Of a DNA stretch of 5,898 nt, positions 1-5,554 are shown one piece after another. The DNA is from Gallicola sp. (GTDB lineage: Bacteria > Bacillota > Clostridia > Tissierellales > Peptoniphilaceae). Position numbers and translations under genes: made by a program. Position 1 is the stretch's first letter. Each line of letters opens with the position of its first letter. The DNA lies in NCBI GenBank assembly GCA_012798975.1, contig JAAZME010000008.1:1-5898 (forward strand), written 5' to 3'. A model generated the notes under the pieces. The model made no database searches. It was given only the letters and a program-made list of their open reading frames with translations, and was not told the origin of the DNA.

Positions 1-570
1 AATGTATACGAAAAAAGAAAAGAAGAAGATAGACTGACAGAAGGAAGCGGATATTTTCTGTCTGTGATTTTTCCGAAAAATGAAGTGAAAATTCTTCCCT
101 ATAATCGTATCGTAAAAGATTTAAGTCCTTATTCCGAGGAAGAATTTGTAGGAAAATTAAAAGAATATTATGAAGTAGAAGAAATAGAAGATTATAGAGA
201 TCCTGTTGGAAAATTCAACGCTACAGTATTTGTTGGAAATACATTCTATTCTATTGACTTAAAAGAAGATAAAAAGTCAGAAGATCCTGTAGATTCTTTA
301 GACGCTGCAGTTATGCAGAAATATATCTTTGACGATATATTGGGCATAAAAAACCCGAAAGAAGACAAAAGACTCGAGTTTGTCGGTGGAATCCGAGAAC
401 CGGCCTTCGCCATCGAAAAAGTTAAAGATGAAGGGGGGGCTGCGTTCTTCCTTTGGGCAACAACAGTAGAAGAATTATTAAATGTAGCAGACCACGACAG
501 AATCATGCCCCCAAAATGTACTTGGTTCGAACCAAAACTCCAAAGCGGCCTGTTCCTTCATAGACTGTAA
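1..570 (+). CDS. DUF1015 family protein, C-terminal part (5' end outside window)
   Basis: The frame is open from base 1 to the TAA at 568-570, giving 189 residues. A GTG at 64 sits inside a conserved block (SGYFLSVIFP), so it is not the start and the true start lies upstream of the window. Full DUF1015 proteins are usually somewhat over 400 residues, so roughly the C-terminal half is seen. Family-like segments are the KILPYNRIVKDL stretch near the left end, QKYIFDDILGI in the middle, FFLWATTVEELL, and the strongly conserved tail MPPKCTWFEPKLQSGLFLHRL-like sequence, of which CTWFEPK and SGLF are the key parts. The biochemical function is unknown. In many Clostridia this gene sits beside serC and serA (serine biosynthesis), which could be tested just upstream. 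No membrane segment or signal peptide is visible in this part. Family assignment is confident; no function is claimed. Confidence 0.88.
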   Translation, partial: NVYEKRKEEDRLTEGSGYFLSVIFPKNEVKILPYNRIVKDLSPYSEEEFVGKLKEYYEVEEIEDYRDPVGKFNATVFVGNTFYSIDLKEDKKSEDPVDSLDAAVMQKYIFDDILGIKNPKEDKRLEFVGGIREPAFAIEKVKDEGGAAFFLWATTVEELLNVADHDRIMPPKCTWFEPKLQSGLFLHRL

Positions 571-592
571 AAAAAAGTGTGAAGCTTAAGAA

Positions 593-624
593 AAGAGTGG
601 AAGAGTGGGAGAGTAAAAGAGTGG
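593..624 (+). repeat. Tandem octamer repeat AAGAGTGG downstream of the DUF1015 gene
   Basis: Four octamers lie in tandem: AAGAGTGG (593-600), AAGAGTGG (601-608), a diverged GAGAGTAA (609-616) and AAGAGTGG (617-624). The surrounding strand is almost pure purine to about 640. A pyrimidine-rich counterpart, including two copies of TCCCCTC, lies at about 787-802 beyond the terminator, next to the nadE stop. The array is in the 3' untranslated region and codes for nothing recognisable. Its role, if any, is unknown. Confidence 0.6.
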
Positions 625-673
625 AGTTGAAGAGGAAAAATGAGAAATACGATCATTTTTCTACTTAAGTTGA

Positions 674-700
674 AAAAGCAGGGGCAAAGCCCCTGCTTTT
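674..700. terminator. Bidirectional intrinsic terminator between DUF1015 gene and nadE
   Basis: A perfect 12-bp stem (AAAAGCAGGGGC at 674-685 with its complement at 689-700) closes a 3-base AAA loop. The core is GC-rich and the outer four pairs are A-T, so each strand shows a short U-run as the 3' side of the stem, followed by GTATTTT on the plus strand and CAACTTAAG on the minus strand. It lies between two convergent genes and can serve both. The plus-strand U-tract is the better of the two. Confidence 0.88.
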
Positions 701-824
701 GTATTTTCAAAAAGTTATCAGTATAAGAAAAATATAACAGTTTTATGTCAAGCAGAAAACGGATGCTTTTACCGTTTTCAACCATATCTCCCCTCTCCCC
801 TCTTTCACATTCCACACTGTTCTT

Positions 825-1646
825 TTAATCCTTCCACCATTCATCATAGACTGTAACCGGCAGCTGGCGTTTATGTTCGCTGTTTTTGAAGTAGCGTTCT
901 AGCTTTATTCTGGATTCTTCCGGAATTTTTTTCCCTTCCAGATAATCGTCGATTTCGTTGTAGGTGAGGCCTAGAGCTGCTTCGTCGGCAATCATCGGTT
1001 TTTCTTCTTCCAGATCTGCTGTAGGAATTTTGTCGTAAAGTTCTCTAGGACAGTTTAATTCTTTTAACAGGGCTTTTCCTTGGCGTTTGTTTAAGCGCCA
1101 GATGGGCATAATATCTGCTGCTCCGTCGCCGTGTTTTGTGAAAAATCCTGTAATATTTTCTGCTGCATGGTCTGTTCCGAGAACTATACCGCTGTGTTCT
1201 CCGGCAAGGGCGTACTGGGCGATCATTCGGGCTCTGGCTTTGATATTTCCCTTATTATAGTCGGAGATGTCCTGTCCGCTTAGCTCGAGGGCGGAGACCA
1301 TACCGTCTACAGAATCTTTAATATTAACACTGTAGGTTTTATCCGGAGAAATATATTCCAGAGCCTTTAAAGCATCTTCTTCGTCGGCTTGTTCTCCATA
1401 AGGAAGACGGACTGCTAGAAAGGCGGCTTCTATTCCTTCGCTGCGAAGTTCTTCTACAGCCATCTGGGCAAGTTTTCCAACTAAAGTGGAATCTTGTCCG
1501 CCGCTAATCCCTAAAACACAGCTTTTAAAGAAGGGGTGCTTTTTGAAATAATCTTTGATAAAATCTATAGATCGTCGTATTTCTTCCGAAGGGTTGATAA
1601 CAGCTTTTACTTTTAACAGTTGGATGATTTTTTCTTGAGTACTCAT
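825..1646 (-). CDS. nadE: NH3-dependent NAD+ synthetase
   Basis: The product is 273 residues, the usual size for the short ammonia-using NadE, and lacks the N-terminal glutaminase (nitrilase) domain of longer forms. The enzyme adenylates nicotinic acid adenine dinucleotide with ATP and amidates it with ammonia to give NAD+, AMP and PPi in the cytoplasm. The ATP-pyrophosphatase loop SGGQDST is at residues 48-54. Other family blocks are [13 protein letters not shown] (80-92), [12 protein letters not shown] (134-145), [25 protein letters not shown] (157-181, key residues D159, E163, T170, K171, D174) and the C-terminal [19 protein letters not shown] ending. The start is the ATG at 1646-1644, because AAAGGAG lies 6 bases upstream. 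The open frame extends 93 codons further, but that part has no family similarity and runs antisense through sfsA. The gene diverges from sfsA and appears to be monocistronic. Confidence 0.96.
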   Translation of the reverse strand: MSTQEKIIQLLKVKAVINPSEEIRRSIDFIKDYFKKHPFFKSCVLGISGGQDSTLVGKLAQMAVEELRSEGIEAAFLAVRLPYGEQADEEDALKALEYISPDKTYSVNIKDSVDGMVSALELSGQDISDYNKGNIKARARMIAQYALAGEHSGIVLGTDHAAENITGFFTKHGDGAADIMPIWRLNKRQGKALLKELNCPRELYDKIPTADLEEEKPMIADEAALGLTYNEIDDYLEGKKIPEESRIKLERYFKNSEHKRQLPVTVYDEWWKD

Positions 1647-1664
1647 GAGATGCTCCTTTATATA
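1635..1664 (+). promoter_or_regulatory. Candidate sigma-A-type promoter for sfsA
   Basis: TTGAGT (1635-1640) and TATATA (1659-1664) are 18 bases apart, which would put the transcription start near 1671 and leave a very short leader containing GAGAGG (1674-1679). The -35 lies inside the first codons of nadE. This is a visual match only. TATAAA at 1661-1666 is an alternative -10, but its spacing would be 20. Confidence 0.45.
1653..1659 (-). promoter_or_regulatory. Shine-Dalgarno site fixing the nadE start
   Basis: On the minus strand AAAGGAG stands 6 bases before the ATG at 1646-1644. It selects this start over the much longer open frame that continues into sfsA. Confidence 0.85.
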
Positions 1665-1679
1665 AATAGAATTGAGAGG

Positions 1680-1708
1680 TAAATAATGAACTATGAAAAT
1701 TGTGTAAA
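1680..1708 (-). promoter_or_regulatory. Candidate sigma-A-type promoter for nadE
   Basis: Read on the minus strand, TTTACA (1708-1703) and TATTTA (1685-1680) are separated by exactly 17 bases. This would start transcription about 25-30 bases before the nadE ATG. The -35 lies within sfsA codons 6-8, and the -10 overlaps the sfsA ribosome-binding region. The match is visual, not scored. Confidence 0.5.
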
Positions 1709-2372
1709 TGGACGTTTTATACGCCGTGTTAACCGTTTTATTGCAGAGATAGAAATTCATGGTGCGGTAGAGAATGTGCATGTCAAAAACACTGGACGGA
1801 TGAAGGAACTTTTTCTTCCAGGGGCAGAAGTTGGCTGCGCTTATATCGACTCTCCGAAAAGAAAAACGAAATACGATCTTATTTCTGTAAAAAAGGGAGA
1901 AGTCTGGTTTAACGTAGACTCCCAAGTTCCGAATCAGGTGGTTTTCGAAGGAATAAGGGAGGGGAAAATTTTAGAACTTCCAGCCTTTGATCTTTTAAAG
2001 AGAGAACACTGTTATACAGATTCCAGGATCGATATTTATGGGGAGAAGGGTCCTGAAAAGTATTTGATAGAAGTCAAAGGGGTAACTTATGAAAATGAAA
2101 AAACTGCAAAGTTTCCCGATGCACCTACCTTAAGAGGGGTCAAACATCTTCATTCTTTGATTCGTGCCGTGAAAGAAGGATATAGAAGCTATGCCTTCTT
2201 TCTTCTTCAATTCACAGGAGCCGATTATTTTACACCCCAAGACGAACGGGACCCCCTCTTTGGCGAAACCCTTCGGCTTGCAGCAAAGGAAGGTGTAGGT
2301 ATTCTCGTTTATGACAGTATCGTCAAGGGAGGTTCTATTGAGATCAAGGGGAAAGTGCCTTTTAAATTATAA
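1686..2372 (+). CDS. sfsA: SfsA family protein (sugar fermentation stimulation protein homolog)
   Basis: The product is 228 residues, typical for the family. Conserved blocks are [14 protein letters not shown] near the N-terminus, [16 protein letters not shown] (31-46), RKTKYDLI (59-66), [11 protein letters not shown] (76-86), SRIDIY (113-118), IEVKGVT (128-134), [13 protein letters not shown] (143-155) and DPLFGETL further on. The D116 / E129-x-K131 arrangement matches the PD-(D/E)XK nuclease-like core attributed to SfsA, and the N-terminal part resembles an OB-like nucleic-acid-binding region. The original E. coli name reflects a maltose-metabolism phenotype; the true activity is not settled. 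The start is the ATG at 1686, preceded by GAGAGG at 1674-1679. It is divergent from nadE and convergent with birA, so probably transcribed alone. Confidence 0.95.
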   Translation: MNYENCVNGRFIRRVNRFIAEIEIHGAVENVHVKNTGRMKELFLPGAEVGCAYIDSPKRKTKYDLISVKKGEVWFNVDSQVPNQVVFEGIREGKILELPAFDLLKREHCYTDSRIDIYGEKGPEKYLIEVKGVTYENEKTAKFPDAPTLRGVKHLHSLIRAVKEGYRSYAFFLLQFTGADYFTPQDERDPLFGETLRLAAKEGVGILVYDSIVKGGSIEIKGKVPFKL

Positions 2373-2374
2373 GG

Positions 2375-3328
2375 CTATTTTAGAGGCCGTACAGTGACTT
2401 CGCCGCTTGAAATCTGAATGGTTTTTCCATCTTGATCGAGTATCAATTCTCCTTTGTCGGAAACACCTAAAACTTTACCGTATTTTTTTTCTCCCCGATA
2501 GAGATAATAGATTTCCTTTCCCTGAAGGATGTGATGTGCTCGATAATAGTCCAAATAATCGGAAGAATCTTCTATGAGATGATAAAACTCGTTCACGATC
2601 TCTGCTATCAGCTGATTGCGGATAAGGTCTTTGCTATGAATTGAATCTGCAGAGTCTTTTATGTCCTCAGGGAAGTCTTCTGTGCGGATATTGATTCCAA
2701 TTCCGATAATAACTGTTTCGATTCTTCCCGATTCTAAAGAAGTAATACCTTCTGTTAAAATACCGGCGATTTTTTTGTTTCGAAGATAAAGATCATTAAC
2801 CCACTTTATCCCCACAGGAAGTCCTGTAAGCTTTTCTATGGATTTTGCAGCGGCAACAGAAGTCAGAGTCGTGAGTCTAAGAGCCATTTCTACATCTTCT
2901 AGAAATGGATAGACCAAAGTCATGTAGATTCCTGTTTCGGAAGGAGAGTAAAAGGGTCTGCCTAAGCGTCCCTTTCCTTTTGTCTGCTCTTCGGATACTA
3001 CAAGAAAAGGACCTTTAGTACTGCCAAGGAGCCTTTTTCCTTCTTCGTTGGTGGAATCGATGGTCTTATAGGAAAAGATATCCAGTTTTTTTAAGTCCTG
3101 TTTAAGATAAGAAGAGATCCCTTGAGGGGAGATAAGGTCGTTCTCTAAAAGAAGGCGGTAGCCTGTTTTTCTTTTGGACTCTATTTTATAGCCCTCCTCT
3201 TTTAATTCCTTCATCGCTTTCCAGACAGCTGCCCTTGTTACTTGAGCCTTTTGTGCCAATTCTTCCCCGGAGAGAAATTGGTCTCTGTTTTTTTCTAATT
3301 CCTTTAAAATAAATTCTTTTACAGACAT
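2375..3328 (-). CDS. birA: Bifunctional biotin--[acetyl-CoA-carboxylase] ligase / biotin repressor
   Basis: The 317-residue product has the three-domain group II layout. Residues 1-60 form a winged helix-turn-helix (GEELAQKAQVTRAAVWKAMKELKEEGY region, then the wing KTGYRL). The catalytic domain carries DSTN (91-94), EEQTKGKGRLGR (113-124; GKGRLGR is the biotinyl-AMP loop equivalent to GRGRRGR) and KWVNDLY...KKIAGILTE (175-193, with K185 or K186 as expected for the active site). Residues about 270-317 form the SH3-like C-terminal domain. It makes biotinyl-5'-AMP and transfers biotin to the acceptor lysine of carboxylases or decarboxylases; the HTH suggests biotin-dependent repression. No classical BirA operator or bio gene is visible here, so the targets lie elsewhere. 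The start at 3328 is chosen because AAAGG lies 9 bases upstream. An in-frame ATG three codons earlier (3337) directly abuts that site. The longer open frame to 3616 is antisense to the next gene. Confidence 0.95.
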   Translation of the reverse strand: MSVKEFILKELEKNRDQFLSGEELAQKAQVTRAAVWKAMKELKEEGYKIESKRKTGYRLLLENDLISPQGISSYLKQDLKKLDIFSYKTIDSTNEEGKRLLGSTKGPFLVVSEEQTKGKGRLGRPFYSPSETGIYMTLVYPFLEDVEMALRLTTLTSVAAAKSIEKLTGLPVGIKWVNDLYLRNKKIAGILTEGITSLESGRIETVIIGIGINIRTEDFPEDIKDSADSIHSKDLIRNQLIAEIVNEFYHLIEDSSDYLDYYRAHHILQGKEIYYLYRGEKKYGKVLGVSDKGELILDQDGKTIQISSGEVTVRPLK

Positions 3329-3337
3329 AACTCCCAT

Positions 3338-3344
3338 CCTTTCT
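3338..3344 (-). promoter_or_regulatory. Shine-Dalgarno site deciding the birA start
   Basis: On the minus strand AGAAAGG is immediately followed by ATG at 3337-3335 (no spacer) and then by a second in-frame ATG at 3328-3326 (spacer 9). Only the second has usable spacing, which supports the start MSVKEF rather than MGVMSVKEF. Confidence 0.65.
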
Positions 3345-3350
3345 GCTATT

Positions 3351-3358
3351 ATTATACT
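3351..3358. promoter_or_regulatory. Overlapping opposite -10 boxes between birA and the EamA permease
   Basis: The minus strand reads TATAAT at 3356-3351, a consensus -10 for birA, and the plus strand reads TATACT at 3353-3358, one mismatch from consensus, for the permease. The two share four base pairs. Neither has a convincing -35 at 16-18 bases. Both would give short leaders upstream of good ribosome-binding sites. Confidence 0.5.
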
Positions 3359-3381
3359 ACAGCTTGCTTTTGAATTTTGAT

Positions 3382-3390
3382 AAAGGAGGA
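3382..3390 (+). promoter_or_regulatory. Strong Shine-Dalgarno site of the EamA permease
   Basis: AAAGGAGGA ends 5 bases before the ATG at 3396. It is the closest match to the anti-SD complement in the window and predicts efficient initiation. Confidence 0.8.
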
Positions 3391-3395
3391 TTTCG

Positions 3396-4340
3396 ATGAC
3401 AAATTTGCAAAAAGGAATACTAAGTACGGCAGCAGGCGGGTTATGCTGGGGATTTTCTGGAATGATCAGCCAGCATCTTATGACCAGCCAGAATATGAAC
3501 CCTTTATTACTATCAACGTTTAGAATGCTGGGAGCAGGGATTCTTCTTTTGATCTTTCTGCAGTTTAAAAAGAAGGAGAAATTATGGGAAATATGGAAAG
3601 ATCCCTCATCTTCCAAACGGCTGATCCAGTTTGCGCTTTTTGGATTGACCTTTAACTCGATTACTTTTCTTGCAACTATTCAATATACGAATGCAGGAAC
3701 GGCAACGATTATGCAGTATCTTTCTGCGATTATTATATTAGTCAGCACAGCGCTCTATTATAGAAAGATGCCGAAAAGAAATGAAATAACCGCCCTTGTT
3801 CTTGCAGTCATAGGAGTGTATCTGATCGCTACCGGAGGAAACCCCGGAGAATTAGCGGTGTCCCCGTTAGGGCTTGTGATCGGATTAATTTCTGCGGCAG
3901 CTCTTGCTTTATACAATGTTCTTCCAGTAAAAATTTTGGATAAATACGGATCCCTTGTTATAACTTGTTGGGGAATGCTGATCGGAGGAATAGTCCTTGC
4001 TGTTTTTTATCAGCCATGGAATCATCTTCCAGAAATAACCTCTTCTTTTATAGCCAACACCTTGATAGTTATTGTGTTAGGAACGGTTCTTCCCTATGCA
4101 TTATATTTAAAAGGGATAGCCTTAATCGGACCAGTGAAAGCCAGCATGATTATAGCAGTAGAACCTATCTCGGCTACAGCCTTCGCTGCAATGATTCTCG
4201 GCACAAACTTTTCGGCAGCAGATCTCTTGGGTTTTGTATGTATACTTTCATCTATATTTTTCTTAGCTGAACGAAAAAAGAGAAGGAAAAGAAAGAGGGA
4301 AAAGTTTAAAGAAGAAGGTATCTATTCCTATGAAGATTGA
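3396..4340 (+). CDS. DMT superfamily (EamA-type) inner-membrane transporter
   Basis: The product is 314 residues and built as two EamA repeats of five helices each. Predicted membrane segments by eye are roughly residues 8-28, 36-57, 75-95, 100-120, 130-147, 155-175, 184-205, 216-238, 245-266 and 272-291. The start of each half shows the usual small-residue pattern (GGLCWGFSGMIS near residue 14 and GLISAAALALYNVLPVKIL in the second half), and repeat ends carry ATIQYTNAGTATIMQYLSAII and GIALIGPVKASMIIAVEPISATAFA, the classic EamA signature. Family members export or import amino acids, drugs, metabolites or vitamins; the substrate cannot be read from sequence. Divergence from birA raises biotin as a guess, but no BirA site was seen. 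Residues about 292-314 form a cytoplasmic tail that begins with a run of Lys/Arg (ERKKRRKRKREK) and ends acidic. Translation starts at ATG 3396 behind a near-perfect ribosome-binding site. No clear terminator follows. Confidence 0.92.
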   Translation: MTNLQKGILSTAAGGLCWGFSGMISQHLMTSQNMNPLLLSTFRMLGAGILLLIFLQFKKKEKLWEIWKDPSSSKRLIQFALFGLTFNSITFLATIQYTNAGTATIMQYLSAIIILVSTALYYRKMPKRNEITALVLAVIGVYLIATGGNPGELAVSPLGLVIGLISAAALALYNVLPVKILDKYGSLVITCWGMLIGGIVLAVFYQPWNHLPEITSSFIANTLIVIVLGTVLPYALYLKGIALIGPVKASMIIAVEPISATAFAAMILGTNFSAADLLGFVCILSSIFFLAERKKRRKRKREKFKEEGIYSYED

Positions 4341-4580
4341 TAGAGATAAAGCTGTTCTTATATTTTGTGAAAGGATGCTTATCGAATTTTAAAAATATAA
4401 AAGATGAGGAATGGTAGGATACAAGATCCTAGCAGCCAGTAATATTTACTATAATTGTTCTAAAAATAGAAGCCTACACAGCCGAAATGTTGAAATATCT
4501 TTATAGTTGAAGAAGAGGGAACGGTTTATTTATGTTAGAATAAAAAGAGTATAAAAAAAGGGAGAAGATCTGTTTACAAT
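4341..4580 (+). other. AT-rich intergenic region / possible popT leader, no convincing gene
   Basis: This 240-bp gap holds several symmetric elements but no recognised RNA family. A 9-bp A-T-only inverted repeat (4358-4366 with 4392-4400, 25-base loop), a 6-bp hairpin TAGGAT/ATCCTA (4415-4420 with 4426-4431, loop ACAAG), and a 13-bp palindrome AGTAA-TAT-TTACT (4438-4450) are visible. None is followed by a U-tract, so none is called a terminator for the permease. A 31-codon ORF at 4411-4506 has its purine stretch directly against the ATG and no coding look. I cannot match the region to any riboswitch consensus by eye. Confidence 0.5.
4533..4541 (+). promoter_or_regulatory. Candidate extended -10 promoter for popT
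   Basis: TGTTAGAAT fits an extended -10 (TGn followed by TAGAAT, one mismatch from TATAAT). No -35 stands at the right distance; TTGAAG at 4507-4512 is too far at 23 bases. Extended -10 promoters tolerate a weak -35. The transcript would begin near 4548, about 33 bases before the ATG, so the elements further upstream would be operators rather than leader RNA if this is the only promoter. Confidence 0.4.
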
Positions 4581-5471
4581 ATGAAAAATATTAATTTAAA
4601 AAATAAATCGACAATGGACTGGCTGTTTCGGGTCATTAAAGGGGTCTTTATCGGAATAGGAGCGATCCTGCCGGGCTTATCTGGAGGAGTGCTCGCAGTG
4701 ATATTCGGTATATACGACCGCATGATAGAATTTATGGCAAAACCTACTAAAAAATTTCTGGAGAACGTACTTTACTTTGTACCGGTGGGAATAGGTGTTG
4801 GACTGGGGATACTTCTTTTCTCCTTTGCGGTGAGTGCAGCTTTTTCTTCTTATGAGACTTTATTTGTCTGTCTGTTTTTAGGTTTTGTAGTGGGTACCTT
4901 TCCTTCCTTATACAAGCAAGCAGGGGCAGAAGGCAGAGAAAAGAAAGATTTGATCATAACAGCAGTTACAGCAGCAGTGCTGTTTTTAATAATGAATATT
5001 CTTCAAAAAGGATCCTTGATTCAAATAGACCAGCCGGGGATGATAGCTTGGGCGGTTGCCGGATTTTTAGTAGGGCTTGGATTTCTTATTCCAGGACTCA
5101 GCACTTCTAATTTCCTCATGTATTTTGGAATGTATTCTAAAATGACAGACGGAATTTCCAGTTTTGATTTTTTCGTTATTATTCCTATTACTATAGGACT
5201 GTTCGTTTGTGTATTGTTGTTTTCAAAGCTTATTCACAGCCTTTTAGACCATCATTATGCGAAAATGTTTCATTTCATTTTAGGAACGGTAATCGGATCT
5301 AGTGTAGCGATTTTGACTACAGTTATATTTCCGTCTTATGGAGGAGAAGGGCTTTCTAAAATGGGTTTAAGCCTCGGTGCAGCTCTTGTCGGAAGTATAC
5401 TGCTCTTTGTTATCGGAGTCATTACATCCTATGCTTTCAGTAAAGTGGAAGAAAGATATTCGACGAATTAA
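4581..5471 (+). CDS. popT: DUF368 family / PopT-type undecaprenyl-phosphate transporter
   Basis: The product is 296 residues, polytopic, and of usual size for DUF368. It shows the family's internal duplication: GIGAILPGLSGGVLAVIFGIYDRMI (residues 25-49) is echoed by GLGFLIPGLSTSNFLMYFGMYSKM (165-188), giving PGLSGG at 31-36 and PGLSTS at 171-176, about 140 residues apart. Such inverted repeats with re-entrant Pro-Gly-Ser loops fit an alternating-access carrier. DUF368 proteins (PopT) and DedA proteins (UptA) are established polyprenyl-phosphate transporters that return C55-P to the inner leaflet for peptidoglycan and teichoic acid synthesis. Assignment to this gene is by family. The ATG at 4581 has only AGGGAG at 4559-4564 upstream, 16 bases away (13 after GAAG), so initiation may be inefficient or helped by leader structure. 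The next ATG (4615) has no better site. It is followed directly by a strong terminator, so the transcription unit ends here. Confidence 0.9.
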   Translation: MKNINLKNKSTMDWLFRVIKGVFIGIGAILPGLSGGVLAVIFGIYDRMIEFMAKPTKKFLENVLYFVPVGIGVGLGILLFSFAVSAAFSSYETLFVCLFLGFVVGTFPSLYKQAGAEGREKKDLIITAVTAAVLFLIMNILQKGSLIQIDQPGMIAWAVAGFLVGLGFLIPGLSTSNFLMYFGMYSKMTDGISSFDFFVIIPITIGLFVCVLLFSKLIHSLLDHHYAKMFHFILGTVIGSSVAILTTVIFPSYGGEGLSKMGLSLGAALVGSILLFVIGVITSYAFSKVEERYSTN

Positions 5472-5500
5472 AAGAATCCCTCGGGGTTCTTTTTTGTTTT
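5470..5500 (+). terminator. Rho-independent terminator of popT
   Basis: A hairpin begins on the last bases of the popT stop codon. AAAAGAATCC (5470-5479) pairs with GGGTTCTTTT (5484-5493) with one G-U pair around a CTCG tetraloop, then TT-G-TTTT runs to 5500. The stem, tetraloop and U-tract make a textbook intrinsic terminator that insulates popT from the next gene. Confidence 0.9.
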
Positions 5501-5544
5501 AAAAAGAAATCTTTGGGAATAAAGAAAATAAATAAAAAAATAGA

Positions 5545-5550
5545 AGGGGA
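5545..5550 (+). promoter_or_regulatory. Shine-Dalgarno site of the HesB-like selenoprotein gene
   Basis: AGGGGA at 5545-5550 lies 4 bases before the ATG at 5555 and is preceded by an A-rich stretch. It shows the small gene is set up to be translated. The 54-bp spacer after the popT terminator has no clear -35/-10 pair. Confidence 0.7.
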
Positions 5551-5554
5551 TCCT

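Noticed and set aside
246..506. Minus-strand ORF of 86 codons
   Set aside because: Shadow of the DUF1015 coding frame, with no ribosome-binding site or family resemblance.
755..779. 8-bp hairpin GAAAACGG/CCGTTTTC as a nadE terminator
   Set aside because: On the minus strand it is followed by TGCTTGAC, not a U-tract; the stronger hairpin at 674-700 better explains termination.
558..815. Minus-strand ORF of 85 codons across the intergenic terminator
   Set aside because: It runs through the perfect terminator hairpin and low-complexity repeats, and its translation looks non-coding.
1647..1925. N-terminal extension of nadE in the open frame up to 1925
   Set aside because: It has no NadE similarity, is antisense to the conserved N-terminus of sfsA, and a well-spaced AAAGGAG marks the ATG at 1646.
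3329..3395. BirA operator between birA and the permease
   Set aside because: No pair of TTGTTAAC/GTTAACAA-like half sites is present in this spacer.
3329..3616. N-terminal extension of birA in the open frame up to 3616
   Set aside because: The extension is antisense to the EamA permease and lacks family similarity; the HTH domain begins right at the 3328 start.
3965..4270. Plus-strand ORF of 101 codons inside the permease gene
   Set aside because: Alternative frame of the permease; its start has no separate support and the protein has no recognisable character.
4358..4400. TTATATTTT/AAAATATAA inverted repeat as terminator of the permease gene
   Set aside because: The stem is all A-T with a 25-base loop and no U-tract after it.
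4411..4506. 31-codon ORF between the permease and popT
   Set aside because: Its purine stretch abuts the ATG with no spacer, it overlaps a hairpin and a palindrome, and the composition is not coding-like.
5494..5522. Promoter TTGTTT-17-GAATAA before the selenoprotein gene
   Set aside because: Both hexamers are poor and the -35 overlaps the U-tract of the popT terminator, so it is not supportable by eye.
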